From Planctomycetota bacterium (GTDB lineage Bacteria > Planctomycetota > Phycisphaerae > Phycisphaerales > SM1A02): a DNA stretch of 11,051 nt. The stretch lies in contig RFOC01000051.1 in NCBI GenBank assembly GCA_009926815.1, forward strand, positions 1 to 11,051, given 5' to 3'. A program made the translations under genes and the position numbers. Under the pieces are notes generated by a model. It saw only the letters and a list, made by a program, of their open reading frames with translations, did no database searches and was not told where the DNA came from. Below, in pieces: positions 9,829 through 11,051 of this stretch. The first letter of the stretch is position 1; each line of letters begins with the position of its first letter.

Positions 9829-10643
9829 CAGGTCACCCTCACCTTGGAGACGTCGATCCGGGCCCTGGGCCATTCCATGCTGAAGCCCTCGAGCGTGTGA
9901 CGAAGCACGCGCGCCACCATCCAGTTGCGGAACCACTTGCGATTCGCGGGCACGATCCACCAGGGGCCATGCTCGGTGCTGCAGCGGGTCAGGGCCAGCT
10001 CGAACGCGTCCATGTACTCGTCCCATCGCTCCCGCTCCTTCAGGTCCGCCTCGCTGAACTTCCAGTTCTTCTCGGGATCGCGCAGACGCTCCTCGAGCCG
10101 CTTGCGCTGCTCGTCACGGCTGATCCAGAGGAAGAACTTCACCACATGGGTGCCCTCGTCCGCCAGCATGCGCTCGAAGCCGTTGATCGTCTCGTAGCGG
10201 CGCTCCAGCCGCTGGCCATGCGCCAGCCCGTGCACGCGAGCCACCAGCACGTCCTCGTAGTGGCTTCGGTTGAACACCCCGATCTCGCCGCGACGCGGGC
10301 AGGCCTTGTGCACGCGCCACAGGTAGTCGTGCTCCAGTTCCGCGCCCGCCGGCCTCTTGAAGGGCGTCACCACGCAACCCTGCGGGTTGAAGCCGGTCAT
10401 CACCTTCCGGATCACGCCATCCTTGCCCGCGGTGTCGATGCCCTGCAGCACCACCAGCAGGGCCCTTCGGTCCTCGGCGTAGAGCAGCTGCTGGAGATGC
10501 GAGAGCGCCTCCAGGTCCTCGGCCAGCTGGCCCTCGGCTTCCTCCTTCGCCAGGTCGGCGCAGAAGTCCGGATCGATCCTTGCGAGGCCAGCCTTGCCTC
10601 CCGGCTTCACGCGAAGGTGCTCGATCGCCTTGAGGCCCTTCAT
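9828..10643 (-). CDS. ppk2: Polyphosphate kinase 2 family protein (polyphosphate:nucleotide phosphotransferase)
   Basis: A 271-residue cytoplasmic P-loop kinase that moves phosphate between polyphosphate and nucleotides. Visible elements are Walker A GIDTAGKDG (68-76, K74), the GFNPQGCVVTPFKRP segment (84-98), HDYLWRVH (105-112), the Walker B-side block GVFNRSHYEDVLVARV (122-137), the basic lid region (about 185-208, RDPEKNWKFSEADLKER) and the C-terminal STEHGPWWIVPANRKWFRNW (222-241). The overall pattern, with ERMLADEGTHVVKFFLWIS (157-175), resembles the short one-domain class III enzymes that phosphorylate both AMP and ADP, but class cannot be fixed by eye. The ATG at 10641-10643 lies two bases after the asnS stop, and its own stop overlaps the DUF2892 start, so the three genes look like one operon. 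No Shine-Dalgarno sequence is evident. Confidence 0.93.
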   Translation of the reverse strand: MKGLKAIEHLRVKPGGKAGLARIDPDFCADLAKEEAEGQLAEDLEALSHLQQLLYAEDRRALLVVLQGIDTAGKDGVIRKVMTGFNPQGCVVTPFKRPAGAELEHDYLWRVHKACPRRGEIGVFNRSHYEDVLVARVHGLAHGQRLERRYETINGFERMLADEGTHVVKFFLWISRDEQRKRLEERLRDPEKNWKFSEADLKERERWDEYMDAFELALTRCSTEHGPWWIVPANRKWFRNWMVARVLRHTLEGFSMEWPRARIDVSKVRVT

Positions 10644-10645
10644 GT

Positions 10646-11051
10646 TCAGAAGGCGCAGTTGCGAGGCGTGCGAGGGAACGGGATGCAGTCGCGCACGTTG
10701 GAGAGACCCGTGGCATAGCTGATGGTTCGCTCGAATCCCAGCCCGAATCCGGCGTGCGGCACGGTTCCATAGCGCCGCAGGTCGCGGTACCAGCCGTAGG
10801 CCACGGGATCCAGGTGCATCTCGCGCATGCGGGCATCGAGCACATCCAGGCGCTCCTCGCGCTGGCTGCCGCCCACGATCTCGCCAATGCCCGGAGCCAG
10901 CACGTCCATGGCGGCCACGGTCCTGCCGTCGTCGTTGAGCCGCATGTAGAAGGCCTTGATGTCCTTCGGGTAGTTCATCACCACCACGGGTCGGCCCACG
11001 ATCTCCTCGGTCAGGCAGCGCTCGTGCTCGCTCTGCATGTCCATGCCCCAG
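10646..11051 (-). CDS. asnS: Asparaginyl-tRNA synthetase, C-terminal part
   Basis: The last 134 residues of a class II aminoacyl-tRNA synthetase that charges tRNA-Asn with asparagine using ATP; the start lies beyond the right edge and the frame is open there (WGMDMQSEHERCLTEE). The segment matches the AsnRS catalytic core closely: PVVVMNYPKDIKAFYMRLND, TVAAMDVLAPGIGEIVGGSQ followed by REERLD, YGWYRDLRRYGTVPHAGFGL, motif 3 GFGLGFER (ATP-binding arginine) and the terminal IPFPRTPRNCAF. The phrase NYPKDIKAFYMR separates AsnRS from AspRS. Its presence implies direct asparaginylation of tRNA-Asn in this organism. The stop is two bases before the PPK2 start codon. Confidence 0.96.
   Translation of the reverse strand, partial: WGMDMQSEHERCLTEEIVGRPVVVMNYPKDIKAFYMRLNDDGRTVAAMDVLAPGIGEIVGGSQREERLDVLDARMREMHLDPVAYGWYRDLRRYGTVPHAGFGLGFERTISYATGLSNVRDCIPFPRTPRNCAF

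Noticed and set aside
9829..10026. A longer N-terminus for the DUF2892 protein reaching into the PPK2 gene.
   Set aside because: The extra residues are out-of-frame PPK2 sequence with no DUF2892 similarity, while the ATG at 9826-9828 begins exactly at the family's conserved CN-start.

Overview
The window is a very compact stretch of a high-GC bacterial chromosome: ten protein genes and one tRNA, with no gap longer than 93 bases and no phage, IS or CRISPR signal. The mix of genes suggests a planctomycete, possibly a Phycisphaerae-type lineage. It includes a SMUG1-type uracil-DNA glycosylase, a secreted M28 peptidase with a C-terminal PDZ domain, single-chain glycine decarboxylase, a beta-CASP nuclease and NuoA away from the rest of its operon. 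The taxonomic call is inference from gene content and composition; there is no 16S here.

Layout. Left edge, plus strand: the 3' end of a GH13 alpha-amylase-type gene (1-654). It converges, with one base between the stop codons, on a minus-strand pair: gcvP (2153-5089) followed by a beta-CASP metallo-beta-lactamase nuclease (656-2107, TTG start). gcvP is divergent from a plus-strand pair, the M28-PDZ peptidase (5183-7204) and an aldo/keto reductase (7223-8326). The 93-base spacer between gcvP and the peptidase is the only real intergenic regulatory region. It holds a perfect 9-bp inverted element placed almost symmetrically just upstream of two candidate -10 boxes. The right part is one minus-strand series: asnS 3' end (10646-11051), PPK2-type polyphosphate kinase, a DUF2892 two-helix membrane protein, tRNA-Pro(UGG), nuoA and SMUG1. 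SMUG1 converges on the aldo/keto reductase with the two stop codons directly abutting.

How the genes relate. Most are housekeeping or central-metabolism functions: translation (asnS, tRNA-Pro), phosphate and nucleotide energy (PPK2), respiration (nuoA), glycine and one-carbon metabolism (gcvP), DNA repair (SMUG1), RNA turnover (beta-CASP), and glycan or peptide breakdown (GH13, M28). asnS-PPK2-DUF2892 are packed tightly enough for translational coupling. I see no defence system, secondary-metabolite cluster or other clearly new multigene system. The most interesting signals are small: the paired promoter element between gcvP and the peptidase; a nearly identical TAT[A/G]CTCGGCCTCC block directly against the start codons of gcvP and the beta-CASP gene, which together with a similar nuoA start suggests leaderless transcripts; and a tRNA wedged inside a protein-coding series.
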